Origin: Tritrichomonas musculus
Lineage: Eukaryota > Parabasalia > Tritrichomonadida > Tritrichomonadidae
Length of the DNA stretch: 64,000 nucleotides
Reading direction: 5' to 3'
Assembly (NCBI GenBank): GCA_039105265.1
Contig: JAPFFF010000001.1
Span: 4,836,001 to 4,900,000, forward strand
Each line of letters starts with the position of its first letter. The first letter of the stretch is position 1. This document shows positions 26,095 through 35,954 of the stretch, in pieces. The position numbers and the translations under genes are program-made. The notes below the pieces were generated by a model. That model was not told the origin of the DNA. It saw nothing but the letters and a program-made list of their open reading frames with translations, and did not search any database.

Positions 26095-29091
26095 TCATTG
26101 TTCTGGTCCATTGTTTTCCTCTTGAGTTTCTTGTTGGATTTCCTCTTCTTCATTGTTTTCTGGTTGTTTTTCTTCTTCTTGTTGCTGATCTTTTTCTGTA
26201 TTTTCTTCTTCTTCTTGAATATCATTCTGTTTATCTTCATCTTGTTGTTTTTCTTCTTGCTCTTCAGGCTGTTTTTCTTCATCTTTGTTTTCATTCTGGC
26301 TATTCTCTCTAGCTTCTTGTTCTTTCATCATCTTATTTTGCTTTTCTTGAATTTCAAGTAATCTTTCTTCTTCCATTTCTACTCTCTTCAGTCTTTCAGC
26401 TTCTTCTCTCTCCATTCTTTCTTGTTCTTCCTTCAATTTCTTTTTGTTTTCTTCCTCTTGCTTCTTTCTTTCCTCTTCCAACCTCTTTCTTTCTTCTTCT
26501 TCCTCTTTCTGGAGTTTCTCTAATCTAGCAGGATAAGTTTTCATGAACTCATCATACTCTGGTTTCATTGATTCATCTCTGTCTGCTGCCATTGATAAGA
26601 ATTTCTTGGCTTTTCTAAGATCAGGCTTTGGTGATAAATCTGACTTCTCATTATTAAGTTCGCCAGCAATTTTCATCGACTCAATGTCTCCATTTTCTGC
26701 TGCAGCTTCGTAATAAATAAGGCACTTTGGATTTTTAGATTCCATCAATCTTTTAGCAACTATAAGCTGTGCTTCAAGGAGCTTCAAATCAGCAGCCTTC
26801 TTAAGGTATTCGTCAGCAAGTTTGGTATCTTGTTTAATTATTTCACCATTTCTGGCCATTAAAGAATATTTCATTGCCATATCTTTATCACCATTATCAG
26901 CAGCCATTTTGATGAAGCTAGAAGCCTTTAATTCATCTTTTTCAATGCCTTCATAGCCATTTCCACCTGCCTGTCCCTTCATATAAATATCATGTAATTT
27001 CATCATTGCTGGAATGTGAGGACAACGTGTTGCTAGGTTAAGATAGTGAAGAGCTCCTTTGTAATTTGGTTTTGGATATGTTTCACCGATTTTTCCTTCC
27101 CAGAGGAGCTCAGAAAGATTCATCATTGCTTCTGGAAGACGTTCAGCAGCAAGACGCATGAAATGATAAGCATATTGAAGGTAATCTGCTTGTTTCTTTT
27201 CAGTGAGGAACTTAAGAGCGAGTTTGTATTGCATTTCAGGACCTCCGGCACTTTTCTTGCGTTCTCTGAGAATAATTTCGAGAAAACTTTTCGGTTGATA
27301 TTCTTCCTTTGGTGGCCTTTCTTTCTTGGGTTTTGGAGCTGGCGGATTTTGTTGTTGTTGTTGTGGCTGTTGTGGCTTTTCTTGCTGTTGTTGAGTATTT
27401 TGGATATTTTCTTTTTCGTTCTGTGGTTTGTCTTGTTGTTGTTGTTGTTGTTGCTGTTGTTGTTGTGGATGATAATGGAATTGTTGTTTGCCTTGGTTTT
27501 GAGGTTGTTTGTTTTGATTTTGTTGTTGTGGTTGTGCATCTTTGTTGTTATTGCGATTGTCGTGATTGTTATGGCCTCGGCCTCCTCTACCACCTTTGAA
27601 ATTATCATTATTTTCAATTTCGCGATCATTACGGCTATCATGACCACCACGGCCTCTTCCACCTCGACCACCTCTTCCGCCTCTGCGTCCACGGTCATTG
27701 TTATTGAAGTCGCCTTCTTCTTCACGTTCATTTTGGTTGTCATAGCCGCCACGTCCACGTCCTCGGCCACCTCTGCCTCCTCTTCCACCTCTACGTCCAC
27801 GGTCATTGTTATTGAAGTCGCCTTCTTCTTCACGTTCATTTTGATTATCATATCCTCCACGGCCTCTTCCACCTCGGCCTCCTCTTCCACCTCTTCCTCC
27901 ACCTCTTTTTCCATCAGAGTATTGTGGCTGTGCATTTTGAGCAGGCTGCTTTTGAGGAAGAGTTTTAGATATCTTATCCCAAATAGCTTTGGCTTCTAGG
28001 TTCCCGTTGTTTGCTGCCATTTCAAGATACTTTTGAGCTTTTGCTTTATCTGGGGGACATCCTTTACCATCTCTCACCATTATTGCATAATGATACATAG
28101 CATCGGCACTGCCACGTTTTATTGCTTCAAGTAAAACGTTCAATGCTTCTGCATCATTTCTTTGGACTCCAATTCCTTGGTGAATCATTAAACCTTGCTT
28201 ATCCATGGCTTCAAGATTGCCAGCTGCAGCGCATTTTTGGACGTATTCATAAGAAGCTTTTGGATTAACTTTCTCCATCATTCGAGAATATTGCAACATA
28301 GCAAATTGATTTCCTAGATCAGCTGCCTTTTTCATTGTTGGTAAGGCTTCTTGATAATTTTTCATCTTTTCGTATAAAAGCGCTAACGATGTAATTGCTG
28401 TAACGTTGCTTTGGGCAGCAGCTAATTTATAATATTTGATGGCTTCGTTTTCACCGTTTTCGCTTGGTTCTAAACCTAATTCGTAAGCGCGGGCCAAATG
28501 GTATTGACCTTCTGAATTTTTCTGTCCAGCTGACAAACGATACATCCTAATAGCTCCTTTAATGTCTCTTCGAACTCCTTTTCCTTTTTCTAATAAATTA
28601 CCATAATGTGCTTGAGCAATTGGATTACCATTAGTAGCCGCCATTTCAAAGTATCTTGCAGCTGTCGTAAATCGTTCTTTTCCTGCTTTTTTATCGTTCT
28701 GTAAAAATAAACCGTATTGGCATTGGGCTTCATTATTTCCATTATCAGCTGCAAGCTTGAAATAATCGCCAGCATTTTTGTATTTTTTCTCTTTTAAATA
28801 AATTTTGCCAAGAGAGCAAGCTGCTTCAGGGATTCCTTCGTCAGCGGCAAATTTATAATAACGTTGACATTGTTTTAAATCTCGTTTAGTGCCAATCCCT
28901 TTTTCTAAGCATCGAGCATAATTGTATGATCCGAAAACATGATTTTGGTCGGCGGATAGTTTATAATATTTTGCAGCCAGGCTAGCATCTTTTTGAACAC
29001 CTGAACCATTTTCAAACTTCATACCAAGTTGGTTTTGAGCTTCTGCATCTCCGTTATCTGCTTTGAGCGTTAATTCTGATATTGATGCCAT
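26095..29091 (-). CDS. Sel1-repeat protein with RGG and poly-Q regions, 998 aa
   Basis: Residues 1-375 are about ten Sel1 units (GDAEAQNQLGMKFENGSG, AAKYYKLSADQNHVFGSYNY and so on). Residues about 395-510 are an RGG region in which a segment GRGGYDNQNEREEEGDFNNN with flanking RGG runs is repeated two to three times. Residues about 515-600 are Gln/Asn-rich, with a run of 11 Q. A second Sel1 block spans about 613-843, and the end is a long charged coiled coil (EEEEERKRLEEERKKQEEEN, then Glu/Gln-rich). RGG and poly-Q tracts are known from RNA-binding and granule-forming proteins; Sel1 arrays act as scaffolds. A role in RNA-protein condensates is an inference. Several long antisense frames in the RGG part come only from the repeated codons. 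Confidence 0.8.
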   Translation of the reverse strand: MASISELTLKADNGDAEAQNQLGMKFENGSGVQKDASLAAKYYKLSADQNHVFGSYNYARCLEKGIGTKRDLKQCQRYYKFAADEGIPEAACSLGKIYLKEKKYKNAGDYFKLAADNGNNEAQCQYGLFLQNDKKAGKERFTTAARYFEMAATNGNPIAQAHYGNLLEKGKGVRRDIKGAIRMYRLSAGQKNSEGQYHLARAYELGLEPSENGENEAIKYYKLAAAQSNVTAITSLALLYEKMKNYQEALPTMKKAADLGNQFAMLQYSRMMEKVNPKASYEYVQKCAAAGNLEAMDKQGLMIHQGIGVQRNDAEALNVLLEAIKRGSADAMYHYAIMVRDGKGCPPDKAKAQKYLEMAANNGNLEAKAIWDKISKTLPQKQPAQNAQPQYSDGKRGGGRGGRGGRGGRGRGGYDNQNEREEEGDFNNNDRGRRGGRGGRGGRGRGRGGYDNQNEREEEGDFNNNDRGRRGGRGGRGGRGRGGHDSRNDREIENNDNFKGGRGGRGHNNHDNRNNNKDAQPQQQNQNKQPQNQGKQQFHYHPQQQQQQQQQQQDKPQNEKENIQNTQQQQEKPQQPQQQQQNPPAPKPKKERPPKEEYQPKSFLEIILRERKKSAGGPEMQYKLALKFLTEKKQADYLQYAYHFMRLAAERLPEAMMNLSELLWEGKIGETYPKPNYKGALHYLNLATRCPHIPAMMKLHDIYMKGQAGGNGYEGIEKDELKASSFIKMAADNGDKDMAMKYSLMARNGEIIKQDTKLADEYLKKAADLKLLEAQLIVAKRLMESKNPKCLIYYEAAAENGDIESMKIAGELNNEKSDLSPKPDLRKAKKFLSMAADRDESMKPEYDEFMKTYPARLEKLQKEEEEERKRLEEERKKQEEENKKKLKEEQERMEREEAERLKRVEMEEERLLEIQEKQNKMMKEQEARENSQNENKDEEKQPEEQEEKQQDEDKQNDIQEEEENTEKDQQQEEEKQPENNEEEEIQQETQEENNGPEQ

Positions 29092-29538
29092 ATATTTGAA
29101 TTTAGTCGACTAAATCGAATTCGATTTCAGAAATTTAAAATAAACTATTCAATTTTCTTTTCAAAATTTTTAAAAATTTTGGTACAACCAAAAGAAAATC
29201 TGAAGCCAGAACACATATAAATTGAATTTAAAAAATGAATTTTCATATTATATCTTTATTTTATATGATTGCATATGCAATTTTATTTTCTATATAGTTA
29301 TATCTATATATAATACCAAAAAATAATTATATTGTATTATGCATATAATATAAAATATTTATGAAAATTATTGAATCTTTAAAATGAAAGTATTTTATGA
29401 GTTATTAATATAATTATATCACAAATCTGCGATTAAAAGTTGTTTTAATCATCAAAAAAACTTCAAAAGTGATTTTAGTATAATTTTAAAAGTATTTACA
29501 AACAATTACTTTAATTACAAACAATTACTAGTATAAGA
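29092..29538. other. Intergenic, AT-rich
   Basis: No gene, RNA or clear repeat seen. Confidence 0.6.
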
Positions 29539-30603
29539 TTAAAAAACACGGTAAATATCTCCTAAAGCAGAGGCTGCAAAAATACCATCAACATCGTCGC
29601 TAGAAGCCAATGAAACAGGACAAATGTTAAGTTCAATGTCTTTTCTATAATCATTCAAAACTCTTGAATTCCCATCACTATCACTAATACTTATATCAGC
29701 ATTATTACTATAACTATAGCCATAATTAAATTTAGTATAGTCAATTACCTGAATAATTTGTGATCCAGGGTAAGCAATACAAAAAGAATTTTTATAAAAA
29801 ATAGGGCGTGGTTTTGTAAACCTATTATCTCCATTTGCTAAATAAGGAGGTGAGTCGATCTGATGAAAAACTTTTCTTGACATTAAGTCAACTATTCCTG
29901 CTGGACCATTATCGTACTGAAATCCGATAATCCAAGGTTCATAATCATTTTTTGCCAAACTAAATTGACTAATAAATGATCTGCTTTGATTATTTTTGGC
30001 TTGCGAAGTAATAATTTGGGATGAAATATCAAACTGATTCATCCTTTGTTTCATATTTCGTACATCTAGTTCTGATATGAAGCCTTTCCCATGGCCAATT
30101 ACAACAACATTATTATTGATAATAACATCTTGGACATTTAAATTGTTTGGAAGTGTTAAAAGATGTGGACTTTCTTCTGATCTAACATCCCACAGACATA
30201 GTGCGTTAGAACTTGTAAGGCCAACCAAAACATTATTACAATAAGATCCTGAAACGAAAATTTGTGATTTATTATAATTTTGAATAGATGGTCGCTTTAA
30301 AAAACCCGTTGTAACAGAAAATGCAGTGTTATATATAAAAGGGCGTTTGGTATGTAAAATTATGAAATGATCATTGTCCTGTATCATGCAAGAAGCTGCA
30401 TTTGAAAATGCTCTTGAGCAAATTACTTCAAAAGATGGCATTTGGTGTATGAAAATTTTCCCCTTTGAGGAAACTGATACACCAAAATTATTGCATATTT
30501 GTATTTTTGATAAAAATTCGCCTTGATCATTGTTTTGATGAGCAAAAAGAAATAAAGGACTGGGTGATCCGCTTAAAGGAAGTAGATTTTCATTTAATTC
30601 CAT
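29539..30603 (-). CDS. WD40-like beta-propeller protein, 354 aa
   Basis: The longest frame starts at 30624, but the second ATG at 30603 (MELNENLLPLSG) is preferred, as TCATT, a fit to the trichomonad initiator TCA(+1)YW, ends 3 bases before it. Blades are visible as strand repeats: GVSVSSKGKIFIHQM, VLVGLTSSNALCLWDVRSEE (about residue 150), VVVIGHGKGFISELDVRN, IIGFQYDNGPAGIVDLMSR and a final GIFAASALGDIYRVF. This looks like a single seven-bladed propeller with no other domain. I cannot tie it to a named family. Confidence 0.6.
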   Translation of the reverse strand: MELNENLLPLSGSPSPLFLFAHQNNDQGEFLSKIQICNNFGVSVSSKGKIFIHQMPSFEVICSRAFSNAASCMIQDNDHFIILHTKRPFIYNTAFSVTTGFLKRPSIQNYNKSQIFVSGSYCNNVLVGLTSSNALCLWDVRSEESPHLLTLPNNLNVQDVIINNNVVVIGHGKGFISELDVRNMKQRMNQFDISSQIITSQAKNNQSRSFISQFSLAKNDYEPWIIGFQYDNGPAGIVDLMSRKVFHQIDSPPYLANGDNRFTKPRPIFYKNSFCIAYPGSQIIQVIDYTKFNYGYSYSNNADISISDSDGNSRVLNDYRKDIELNICPVSLASSDDVDGIFAASALGDIYRVF

Positions 30604-30612
30604 TGAATGACA
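30604..30612 (-). promoter_or_regulatory. Initiator-like TCATT before the WD40-like gene
   Basis: The coding strand reads GTCATTCAATGG; TCATT fits TCA(+1)YW, and its last base lies 3 bases from the chosen ATG. This supports the shorter start but could be chance. Confidence 0.35.
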
Positions 30613-30793
30613 AAAAATCGTCAATTAAGGTCAATTTTCATTTATTCTTATTTGTATTTTAGTATTTTATCTTGAAATTTAATAATAAAAGCATTCAAAT
30701 TTGATGCTTTGAGTTTTATGAAGCTTATATATTGTATCAAAAAAATATTTTTAAAACTAAAGAACCATTATTTATTTAGATAGAGGAATATTT

Positions 30794-31354
30794 ATGAAGG
30801 AGATTTTACCTTCACTTTTTCAATTTCTTTATATGGAAGAGGATCTTGCTAAACTATTAAGTATTGTTGGCGATATTGAAGCACAAGATAAACATTTTAT
30901 TGATAAAAATTCAGCGAAACCAGTGGTTTCAGGAAAGGAAAAAGATACATACGCAGAATCAATTCAATTGCGCGCCGAAAAGAAAAAAAGAGTTCATAGA
31001 GGAGACCAAGCATCAAAAGCTGTTTTTCGTGGTGATGTTGATAAAATATGGACTGATCCCTCTCTTGCAGAATGGCCTGAAAACGACTATCGCATATTAG
31101 TTCGAAATATTCCACTTTCTGCTACTGAGCAAGACCTTATCGATGCATTTAAACATTTAAAATCATTAGCAAAAGTGAAAATTGTTCGTGACTCTTCTGG
31201 CAGAAATAAAACTTATGGATTTGTTTCACTTCTTGATGTGAATGATTATATAACAGCAATGAAAACTCTTACCAGAACTTTTGTGGGGAAGAAGAGAGTT
31301 GTTCTTGAAGCATCAAAATGGAAAGATAGAAATATCAAATTACCAAATGCATAA
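30794..31354 (+). CDS. RRM protein, RBM42-like, 186 aa
   Basis: One RRM lies at about residues 96-175: RNP2 is RILVRNIPL and RNP1 is KTYGFVSLL. Just before it comes WTDPSLAEWPENDYRI, and just after it EASKWKDRNIKLP; both flanks match RBM42, in which a W-D-x-L-x-EWP-x-DDFRI lead-in and a WKDRN tail frame the single RRM. RBM42 binds mRNA and works with hnRNP K in stress granules and in splicing. The metazoan protein is much longer at the N-terminus. The second ATG (30833, MEEDLAKLL) is also a possible start. The gene is divergent from the WD40-like gene, with 190 bp between starts. Confidence 0.7.
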   Translation: MKEILPSLFQFLYMEEDLAKLLSIVGDIEAQDKHFIDKNSAKPVVSGKEKDTYAESIQLRAEKKKRVHRGDQASKAVFRGDVDKIWTDPSLAEWPENDYRILVRNIPLSATEQDLIDAFKHLKSLAKVKIVRDSSGRNKTYGFVSLLDVNDYITAMKTLTRTFVGKKRVVLEASKWKDRNIKLPNA

Positions 31355-31533
31355 TTTTATTTTCCTTTATTATCTATTATTCTGTTTTTTAAATTAACTC
31401 ATGATGATTTAATAAATCAAAATCGTTTTTTTTTTTTATTTGATTTAAAAAAGACAAAATTAAATTTAGCTAAAATCATTTGTTTAGCTTTAATTTGTGA
31501 ATATAATAACAAATTAGCACTGAAGAAGTTTAT

Positions 31534-33231
31534 TTACAGGTCATTTAATTGTTGAGCAAGTTGTTCTTGAAAATCATTATCAGATCTGTTTTTAGTAATC
31601 CTCTTTGTTGGTGGTGAAATAACATTCTTTTGTGTAGCAATAACAGAATATCTAAGGCCACTTTCAACCAAGTCTTTTGCACCAGGCTCGAGTTCGCAAA
31701 GAACTTCTTCACCAATTGATAAGTCATCTTCATTCATTTGAGTTCCATCAAAAGCAAATGAGTCACCTTTGCCGCAACATTTAGTAATTCTTTCAACCAA
31801 GTTAAAAGCTACAACAAGCATAACAATTATAAGAAGAATTGGCGAGTAAATGTTCCATTTTGTTCCAATGAAAACAACAACATCCATTTTTCCCATGACC
31901 TCAGAGAATTCGCAATTGTAAGCTCCGATTTGTTGAAGATAATGAAAACCAATGGTTGGGCCAAGACGACAAAGAATGATTGCAAAGTAGTTAATTGTAT
32001 TTGGATTTGTGGCGCCTTTAATAAATCTGAAGAATGATCCAAGCCTGAGATGAGTTAAGCTCCACGAACCAATAAATATGAGATAAGCAAGAATAGGCGT
32101 TGAGATGCAGAGAATTGAAACAATTGGTGGCATGGTTTTATGAGAAATGATATAAAACAAAGACATTTTGTTGTTGAACATCAAACAAATTTCACTCCAT
32201 AAGCAAATTGCATTACAAGTAGCAATGAAAACAGCAAAAATTCGCTTTAAAATAACCAATATAATCGATTTCCTTCCATATGCTTTTAATGCGTGTAAGG
32301 CTGATTTTGATGAATCCTGAACAAAGGATGTTGTTTCTACAATGTAGGTAATACAATCATCTAGCAAATGGAAAAAGTCCATTAATTGAATATTTGAGCA
32401 TTTTTCCCATTCTATTTTTTCAACTTTTTTCAATTGTTTGTTGTTCGATATAGCATTCATGCATTTTTCTGGAATTGGCAATTCCCCTTTTAACTGGCTT
32501 AATTTGATCATTCTGTCTTTTCCAACTCTATCATATAGATCTTTTTGCTCACCTTGGAGATGAGCTTCAGCATTTGTGCAATATGTAAGAGCGACGTCGC
32601 CATCTGCAATTGTTGATGCACATAATGATGTTTCACGTGCAATTTTATGAAGATAAAATAGATACGCTGTTCCTGGATCGGCCATTCTCCATATGGTACG
32701 AGGAAATGCAATAAATCCATGCCCTAAGCATAAGCACAAGATTACCAAACCATAACCGTTAGCAAGAGATATTGCAAGAGGGAATAAGTTAGCAATAGTC
32801 AATTTATGCGTCCCTAATAAAATTGCCACACCAATACATATAACTAAAAGAGCAACACCATAAAAAATTAAATTTTCGCGAATTGTAAACCAAATTCTGT
32901 ATTTAAGAGAAATTGAATATGAATAACGATTGTATGAAACAAGAACTGGTCCGAATACCCAAGTTAATACAAAAGAAACCCAATATAAAACTTCTAAAGT
33001 CATTCTAAGTGGATTGCTCTTATCTTCTTGTTGACCAAAAAGACTTCGAGATATATCGTATGGGAGGATACCGATACATATAACTATTGGAATGATTGAA
33101 GAAACAAGCATAACCGAATAGGTAATAAACGTAAGTTTAAACGCGCCATATAAATAGAAGAATAGAACAACCACCGCAGCTGATAAAAGAGATATAATAA
33201 TTGTTGTAATAATTCCAACGTCGAAAGTCAT
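31534..33231 (-). CDS. LMBR1-like membrane protein (LMBRD2-type), 565 aa
   Basis: A polytopic membrane protein with about nine hydrophobic segments: four near the N-terminus (within residues 5-150), one at about 160-180, and four in residues 325-510. Landmarks of the LMBRD2 branch are PYDISRSLFG in the first loop, LCLGHGFIAFPRTIWRMADP at about residues 166-186 and, near the end, ILCRLGPTIGFHYL followed by FSEVMGKMDVVVFIG. A long cytosolic loop (about 190-320) is partly coiled coil. LMBRD2 proteins are linked to GPCR signalling and actin regulation in animals; the role in protists is unknown. The C-terminal tail is hydrophilic. Confidence 0.75.
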   Translation of the reverse strand: MTFDVGIITTIIISLLSAAVVVLFFYLYGAFKLTFITYSVMLVSSIIPIVICIGILPYDISRSLFGQQEDKSNPLRMTLEVLYWVSFVLTWVFGPVLVSYNRYSYSISLKYRIWFTIRENLIFYGVALLVICIGVAILLGTHKLTIANLFPLAISLANGYGLVILCLCLGHGFIAFPRTIWRMADPGTAYLFYLHKIARETSLCASTIADGDVALTYCTNAEAHLQGEQKDLYDRVGKDRMIKLSQLKGELPIPEKCMNAISNNKQLKKVEKIEWEKCSNIQLMDFFHLLDDCITYIVETTSFVQDSSKSALHALKAYGRKSIILVILKRIFAVFIATCNAICLWSEICLMFNNKMSLFYIISHKTMPPIVSILCISTPILAYLIFIGSWSLTHLRLGSFFRFIKGATNPNTINYFAIILCRLGPTIGFHYLQQIGAYNCEFSEVMGKMDVVVFIGTKWNIYSPILLIIVMLVVAFNLVERITKCCGKGDSFAFDGTQMNEDDLSIGEEVLCELEPGAKDLVESGLRYSVIATQKNVISPPTKRITKNRSDNDFQEQLAQQLNDL

Positions 33232-33729
33232 TTTTAAAAAAAAAATAATTATATTTTTCTTATCGGCTTATTCAATTTTATTTCTCATATTAATTGTAAT
33301 TGACAATCAATTTTTGATAGATAAATGATATATTTTTTTTAATGAAATTAATTTTATAAAAGAATGGAAAATAAAAATAAATCCACTTGTTCATATTGAA
33401 TTGTCAAGAAAAAGTGGATATTAGATTTTATAAAATATTGAAAAAATTCTGAAGTTGATATCACATTTTGCCATTTGATATTCTAGATATCTTTTTAAAT
33501 GCACCAAATTTATATTTTTAATATTTCATATGCAACAGATGCATCTGTCTAAATTCATGTTTTGTGAATGACAAAATGAAATTTATATAAATTTCATATA
33601 ATTATATCCAAAGAGTAAGTAGAGTTATTTTTAAATATAAATAACTTCACAAAATGCAATATGGAATGATATTATTGATTAATATGGCCAGATCATTTAA
33701 GATTGATTGAGTAAAAAAGTCAAAAAAAT
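33232..33729. other. Intergenic, AT-rich
   Basis: No gene seen. The 3' end faces the tRNA-Gly gene. A T run at the tRNA's far side (about 33,722-33,728 read on the minus strand) fits a Pol III stop. Confidence 0.6.
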
Positions 33730-33800
33730 GCGTTACTCGGGAATTGAACCCGAATTCCAGACTTGGTAGGCCTATGTGATAACCGTTACACCAGCAACGC
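33730..33800 (-). tRNA. tRNA-Gly with anticodon ACC
   Basis: A 71-nt cloverleaf read on the minus strand: acceptor GCGTTGC/GTAACGC, D-arm GTG...CAC, anticodon arm TAGGC-CTACCAA-GTCTG, T-arm TCGGG-TTCAATT-CCCGA. Loop position 33 is T and positions 34-36 are ACC, which reads GGU (Gly). The body is close to the two Gly-TCC genes at 52.4 and 52.8 kb, and the anticodon differs from theirs only at position 34. A34 in a glycine tRNA is unusual. No CCA is encoded. A T-rich stretch follows. Confidence 0.8.
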
Positions 33801-33877
33801 TTCTGATTATATATATTTTCAAAACATTTTCCTTTTAGATTAAAAAATTAATAATAACTGGATGATGATAATAATAT

Positions 33878-35560
33878 TTATTGATTATATTCTAAAATAG
33901 AAGCAGCACAGTCATCCAATTTCTGATCTCTTAAAAGTTGAGAAGTCAGTAAAACAGTTTCTTTAGAAGCAAAATTGAATTTATTCTTGAAAAACGAATT
34001 CAACATTTTCTTAGACGGAGCCTCTGTATGAAATATTAATTCCAGGAAAGCTTCTGGATCGTCAATGACTCGATATAGGTTGTATTCTTTAACAATAACT
34101 TCTTCAACGAAATAACTCAAAGTATAAAACAGGAAACTATCATCGAAATATTTCTTAAATTCGTCAAAAACGGGATGTTCACTTTTATTCTCAATTTCGT
34201 CAAATTGATAGTCTAACAAAAGGCAACAAATTTTTGAATTAAACCGTAAAGAATCTTCATAAATTTGAAATAATTGACAAGGCTCCAAAAAAGGCATAAG
34301 GTATTCAATGGCATCGTACATATTGTTCGTTATCCAATAAAAGAAAACTGGATTTAAACCGCCAAAAAAGTCAAATTTTGGATTTTTATATGAATAGAAA
34401 AATTTGAATAGTTCCATATCATAAAATTGAATTGAAAAAAAAGAGTTGTCTCCATAACCGTCTTCTTTCTCTAATTCGTTATAATTCTCACAATTTTGAA
34501 TGATTGAAATTATCTTTTCTAAACAAGGAAGAATGACATCATAATTTGCAGATTCAAGTGCACACTTTAGTCCCTTATATTCCAAATTACTATAAATATT
34601 CTCTTCATTCAAATTTTCCACTTTTTGAGAGCTCCTCTCAATAATGTATTCACTCAATTCATTTTGATGTGATGCTATTGAAAAAGTTAGACTTCTTTCT
34701 AATGGACATTTAGTTTCACAAAGATGAATGATTTCTAGATTTCGACCAGAAATTGCATAATCAATCAAATTTTCTTCAATTTGAATTTCTGATTGCATAA
34801 ACAAAAATTTGAATATATTCAATGACCCATAAATTGCTGCAACTTGAATCAAAGAAGGCGTCAAATTTTCAGTTTGTGCACGTTCATAAAAAGAATATTC
34901 AAAATGGTAATTGATGCTATAATTATTCCTCGATAATATCTTTTGAAAAGTGTCAATGTCATCGTCACGAATTGATTGGTGAAGTGACGAACAATTGAAA
35001 TTTTTGCTTCGATTTTCTTTGTGTTTTTCTTGATCTGAAACAACCAATTTCATGAAAGAAACAATTCTCTTATCGAATAAATCATTATCTTGATCATTCA
35101 ATATGCTGTCTCTCAATTTTTCTGAGTATTCTTGGTCGTACTCGTAAATTTCTGGATAAAAATTAACAAAATATCTAGAATTATGAATTGATTTCTTAAA
35201 AATGCTTTGAATACTGATAATATTATGATCATATAAATAATTTATATTGCATGTACTGTTTAAATTTATGTCAATGATATCGTACTCGTCAATTCCTGCT
35301 TGTTTTATTTCTTTTGAATAGTGAATAATTAAATCAAGAATCAAATTAAAGTGCTTGAAATTATGCAATGTGAAAAATGCAATGTTCCACAAAAAGAGAA
35401 GGGCACTTTCACGATCTTTGAAGAAAAATTCTTGATGATCTTTAATATATTCCACAACTTTAGGGAATGATTCGGCCGTTATTTGGTTAAGAAGCTCTTG
35501 AAAATATATTATTATTTTATACTTATCTTTGTTTTTTGAAATAAATGCATTAATGTCCAT
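33878..35560 (-). CDS. DUF3447/ankyrin-type protein, 560 aa
   Basis: The frame opens at 35590, but the ATG at 35560 (MDINAFISKNKDKYKII) gives a start like other family members. The first 190 residues are helical (a fold with AESFPKVVEYIKDHQEFFF). From about residue 200 comes the DUF3447 pattern: SLHQSIRDDDIDTFQKILSR, LIQVAAIYGSLNIFKFLF, NLIDYAISGRNLEIIHLCET. The last third has degenerate ankyrin-like helices (YDVILPCLEKII, ELFKFFYSYKNP, YDAIEYLMPF). No LRR follows, unlike the two relatives at 38.6 and 49.2 kb. Function unknown; probably a protein-binding scaffold. Confidence 0.75.
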   Translation of the reverse strand: MDINAFISKNKDKYKIIIYFQELLNQITAESFPKVVEYIKDHQEFFFKDRESALLFLWNIAFFTLHNFKHFNLILDLIIHYSKEIKQAGIDEYDIIDINLNSTCNINYLYDHNIISIQSIFKKSIHNSRYFVNFYPEIYEYDQEYSEKLRDSILNDQDNDLFDKRIVSFMKLVVSDQEKHKENRSKNFNCSSLHQSIRDDDIDTFQKILSRNNYSINYHFEYSFYERAQTENLTPSLIQVAAIYGSLNIFKFLFMQSEIQIEENLIDYAISGRNLEIIHLCETKCPLERSLTFSIASHQNELSEYIIERSSQKVENLNEENIYSNLEYKGLKCALESANYDVILPCLEKIISIIQNCENYNELEKEDGYGDNSFFSIQFYDMELFKFFYSYKNPKFDFFGGLNPVFFYWITNNMYDAIEYLMPFLEPCQLFQIYEDSLRFNSKICCLLLDYQFDEIENKSEHPVFDEFKKYFDDSFLFYTLSYFVEEVIVKEYNLYRVIDDPEAFLELIFHTEAPSKKMLNSFFKNKFNFASKETVLLTSQLLRDQKLDDCAASILEYNQ

Positions 35561-35590
35561 GAAATTATTGAAAAAAATGGCCAATCTCAT

Positions 35591-35954
35591 GAACTTTTTG
35601 AATTAGCCATTTCGTTTTTTGAGTTTTAAACAGCATTAACAAAGATTTACTTTTTTTTTTTTTTTTTTAATATTTTTGTCTATTCAACAATTATTGCTAA
35701 ACCATTTTTTTTGATGATTAACCTTTAATTTTAAAATTTATGATAATCCATATCCTATTCAATTTGAATTAGATTAAAATTCATCAAGTCATATAATATT
35801 ATTTTATTCATATCATACTATATTTGTTCTTACTTTTAATAATTAATTGTTTGTTGAAATGATTATCAAGTAAAAAAATTGGAAGAAATATATAACTTTT
35901 ATAAACTTTTATTGATAACAACTCTGCAAAAGAGAATCATGCAAAAAAGTTAAA
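35591..35954. other. Intergenic, AT-rich
   Basis: No gene seen. A run of about 18 T lies near 35,652. Confidence 0.6.

Noticed and set aside
27046-27999. Plus-strand frame of 317 codons and minus-strand frame of 270 codons across the RGG/poly-Q region
   Set aside because: Both are other-frame readings of repeated GGN, CAA and GAA codons in the Sel1/RGG gene; no domain content.
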